From the NCBI RefSeq assembly GCF_900496995.4, contig NC_044027.1:13478743-13542742 (forward strand): a stretch of DNA of 64,000 bases, in the 5' to 3' direction. This document shows, one piece after another, positions 60,730 to 64,000 of the stretch; positions within the stretch are counted from its first letter, which is position 1, and each line of letters begins with the position of its first letter. A model generated the notes under the pieces. It saw only the letters and a program-made list of their open reading frames with translations. It ran no database searches and was not told the origin of the DNA. The translations under genes were made by a program, and so were the position numbers. This DNA comes from Aquila chrysaetos chrysaetos. Its lineage: Eukaryota > Chordata > Aves > Accipitriformes > Accipitridae.

Positions 60730-63700
60730 TACATTTTTGGTAAACAGGCTCTTTCAGTTCATCGGTATGCTCCAGGGCAAAAATGAGTCCATGACAACAA
60801 GTTTGCAACAGAGAATCCTCGCTGAGAAAGGGCCAAAGAAAGCTGTGAACAGCCACGTGTCACGGTAGCTTTTAGTCTTGTTCATGAACTTTGTGGCCTC
60901 GTATTTACATAATTATGGTCTTTTTCAAATAACAGCTTTTACAGCCTCACCTTGGAGCACTAGTTATTTCATTGTGTATGACAGATTACTGAAGTATACT
61001 AATCTCCCAACTGCTCAGAAGATGCCACAATAGCCTAAAATGATGGATGAAGTACCAGCCTTTGGCATTAAATTGCAGTGTGCATTTTTTCAGTGACTAA
61101 GCACTTAAGCTGTGTTAGTTTCATAGGAGTAAACATGTTGCCCTTAGAACCACCCATTTTTCTTGTCTTTTCAGGATAAATATAGAGCTTAGTCAAGCAA
61201 GCAGCATTCAGGTGCAAGTTCCGTGTACACACTTTTGTCTCATTAAAAAGACGTAGCAACATTTTAAATGTAGGGTGAGCACTGTGATGAGGGGCTTGGT
61301 GGTTGCTCATGACGAGGTCATCAAACTTCAGAAGGGAGAGAGAAAAGTGTCCCTTAAAGTTAAAACCAGGAAGAACAGGTAAACATGGCACTTTAGAGGG
61401 TGAAGGTATATGTGGGGCATTCAACTGAACAGGGAACTGGTGCCCAAGCAGAACAAAAGCTGAGGAGTAACACCTATAGATGTTCATTTGTGCTCCTCAA
61501 CTGTTCTCTTTGTACCTAGAGATTTGTATTCAGCATCCAGAGCAGGAAAGAGCTGTGCAGGGATGTTCTGTACCTCGGAGGTGAAGGTGAGCAGCCAGGC
61601 AGCGGGCGGCATCCTTTGTACCTGCTGGAGAAAGAGAAGTTTGGTGAGGGACTCTTGGTGGGTCAGAAGATAAACTTTGCAGCAATCGGAGGCAGCGGCC
61701 AAGCTGCCTGCCGCACCACTAGGTGCTTCAGGAGCAAAACTCTGCTTGTGATGTGTGCAGCTCAGGCACGGCTTTCCAGGAGATGGCACTGCGCAACGGG
61801 GCAAGGCACGGGGATCCTGAGCTGCTGCCAAGTACCAGGCATTGCAGGGCCCTGGCAGGATGTCCCAGAAATGACTGTTGTTGTCCAGACCTTTTGTGGT
61901 CCTGCTTGCTCCTCTCACTGATGAATCTTTTCAGGACTGAGAGCCCGGAGAGGAAGAAATTCAATGGGCAGAGCCCAGCGACGAGGAACACCAGGACCCC
62001 TAAAAAAGTCAGGATGCCTGAGAACACAAAGCAGGTCCCTCTGCTTCCCAGAAAGATGGGCAGAGGACACTGAGATGTCAGGACATCATGTCTCTCTTCG
62101 GGACGAGTTCATTGCAGAACCGAACAGGCAGGCACAAGATAAAAAACCACGATAATTCTTTAATTATAAGCAAAGGGGTAGGTTTTAAGATTTTTCAGAA
62201 GACCACACATAAATATGTTAGTATCCCACAAGTACAGTGTGCTGCCATAGCTACATCGCAGTTCTGGGAGCGGATCTCTGCCAAGGGACAGAATGATATC
62301 ACCTGCATACTCACCCAAATTACCTTTACCTCCTCCAGCTTGTTTTTAAAGTTTGTCAAGCCTGTTTTGGCAAAGCATTCTTCTGGTTTTTTTGTGGGTT
62401 TTTTCCTGTTGCCATCTGAGAGGTTATTGCCAGCAGGTACTGTCAGCACAAGTGTGGTCTGTTAAGTATGAAAATTGAAGCATTTAAGATTCTTTGTCTT
62501 TCCTGAAAGCATCTGACAAGAAGCTTCACACAAATGATCAGCACAGCTTCCAGGCTCTGTTTTGTGAGCAGGAATGAAGCGCACACCACCTGCAAACTAG
62601 GCTCACCAGCCCTTGGGTCCCAGCCCCGCAAGGTGGTTAACCCAAGGCAGAAGCCCAGCCCCAGCAGGGACAGTTTCTGTTACCTCTACTGCCTGGGTTC
62701 CCAAATTAGAGGTTGCCGTGTCAAGTGGGAACCACAGACTTACAGTTGTTTCTGCTGCATTTGGGGTAACAGCAGCATTTGCGGGGCTGTAGCCAGAAGC
62801 ACGGAACCAGTGGGAGAGCCCATGGCCAGCAAGTCTCTTGTCCGGCAGAGCGCTGAAGGTGACACCTGGGATACAGACACAGGATAACGCTTAATAAACA
62901 CAACAAGCCTCGAGGCAAAGCGGGTTCCATTCTGCAGATTTTGGAAGAGGCAAACCAGCTCCAGTTCCACCAAAAGGCCTCCCGGAAAAAAGCAGAGAGT
63001 CCTGCAGCGCATTCCCAGGGCAAACTGGAGCAGACATGGAAACCAGTAAACAAAAAAAGCCAGGCAGCTGGATTTTCTGGTCTGGCCACATGTTTGGGGA
63101 AAGGAATCCACCAACTCCAGATTCCTGTGTTCCCTTTGTCTCTGCCAATAACAGGATCCCCCAGTCCTGGCAGGCCAGAAACCCACCGTGCAGGTGTGTC
63201 CTTCCCATGTCCAACAGGAAACCCAGCCTGGCACAGAAAGTGAAACAGTTCCTGGCCTTTATGATGATGAGTTCAGTTAAATATGGAACTAGTGAAATAC
63301 ACAAGCAGACCAAAGTAGAGCTCGCAGCCTGTTATTAAATTAAGCTGAGAAGACGTAAGCTTGGAATAACTCCACACCGTAGGATAATCCTATGTAATGG
63401 GGACAGGTACCCACTCCCCTCACAGGGTTTCCAGCAACCTGCATGCTACAGACAGGGCTCACACTGCTATGGTGTCCTGCCCCAGGGGCCTGCACCCCCT
63501 GCCCCATTTCGGGAGCTCCCCAGCCTGGGTCTGCCCCCCAGCTCTGCAGAAGGCACCCAACCACCACAGCTGCCCGGCTCGCAGCTCCTGTACAGCTTCT
63601 CAGAGCGGGTGCATTGCAGGTGCTTGGCCACCAGCAGCATGCAGAACACCTCTATAGCATAAAGCATCGTGTGACAATCTTTTCTTTTTGGATGACAAGG

Positions 63701-64000
63701 CTGAAAGCTCATTAAAGCTATTATAACAGAGGTTACAGGTGTAACAGAGTAGAGCCATTATTGTGTTTATGCTGTTGCAGCAACGTGTATAATTTAGTTT
63801 TCAAACTTTAATCATTTGGCTGCTAGGACAAATGGATCAGCGTGATGATGTTTTCCAGAGGAAGATGCTGATAATGTAATTTACAGGGCTTGATGATTTG
63901 CTCATGCATCTGGGATTCCCCTGGGATAAGAGATAGGATTTGACGGCTCACCAAACACATTATAGAATCTATCTCGCTTCACCTTGCTGAGTTTTGTCCC
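60730..64000. other. Unassigned sequence downstream of NAIF1
   Basis: About 3.3 kb in which I recognise no known gene. Several open frames occur on both strands, including a - strand stretch at 61728-62020 with a strongly hydrophobic segment and a - strand acceptor/donor pair bounding 62744-62865. None gives a protein I can name. In human the next gene after NAIF1 is EEIG1 (FAM102A); its first exon, which I would recognise, is not here. Confidence 0.5.

Noticed and set aside
62941-63243. Plus-strand frame opening EEANQLQFHQKASRKKAE
   Set aside because: A short coiled-coil-like start only. The rest is low-complexity and overlaps equally open frames on the other strand, so coding is unsupported.

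Overview
The window is from a bird genome. Evidence: two CR1 LINE fragments, one ending in the (ATTCTATG)n type tail seen in birds, compact vertebrate genes with canonical GT-AG introns, GC-rich gene ends like an avian microchromosome, and proteins that match conserved vertebrate families. I see no virus-derived element, CRISPR array or bacterial feature. All gene names come from recalling family sequences, not from a search.

Layout, left to right. (1) 239-13334, + strand: the last 17 exons of COL27A1, a minor fibrillar collagen. They hold the C-terminal Gly-X-Y part of the triple helix and the whole C-propeptide, followed by a 3' UTR of about 1.9 kb. (2) 17758-20062 and 21393-26730, + strand: two tandem six-exon lipocalin genes of the alpha-1-acid glycoprotein (orosomucoid) family. 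A CR1 fragment and a TATA box lie upstream of the first. (3) 31047-56169, - strand: SLC25A25 (SCaMC-2), a calcium-regulated mitochondrial ATP-Mg/phosphate carrier with four EF-hand segments, two alternative first coding exons and a conserved 36-nt cassette exon. (4) 57161-58818, + strand: NAIF1, a two-exon Myb/SANT-like nuclear protein. It shares a GC-rich bidirectional promoter with the long SLC25A25 form. (5) 59-64 kb: NAIF1 3' flank and sequence I cannot assign.

Neighbours and biology. COL27A1 next to orosomucoid genes is the arrangement on human 9q32. SLC25A25 head-to-head with NAIF1 is the arrangement on human 9q34.11. Here the two blocks abut, with the ORM pair and SLC25A25 converging at about 26.8-28.3 kb. 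The genes do not form a pathway: one is extracellular matrix, two are secreted plasma or egg-white lipocalins, one is a mitochondrial carrier and one a nuclear factor.

Most interesting points: a one-base insertion in the otherwise conserved short-isoform first exon of SLC25A25, with a possible rescue ATG in the shifted frame; the conserved RIRTGHFWGPVTY cassette exon; a strongly diverged second orosomucoid with a Pro/Thr-rich tail; six CCAAT motifs in the SLC25A25/NAIF1 promoter; an intronic CpG island that may drive another transcript; and a perfect 10-bp hairpin beside a Z-DNA-prone tract in a collagen intron. I did not find a wholly new system.
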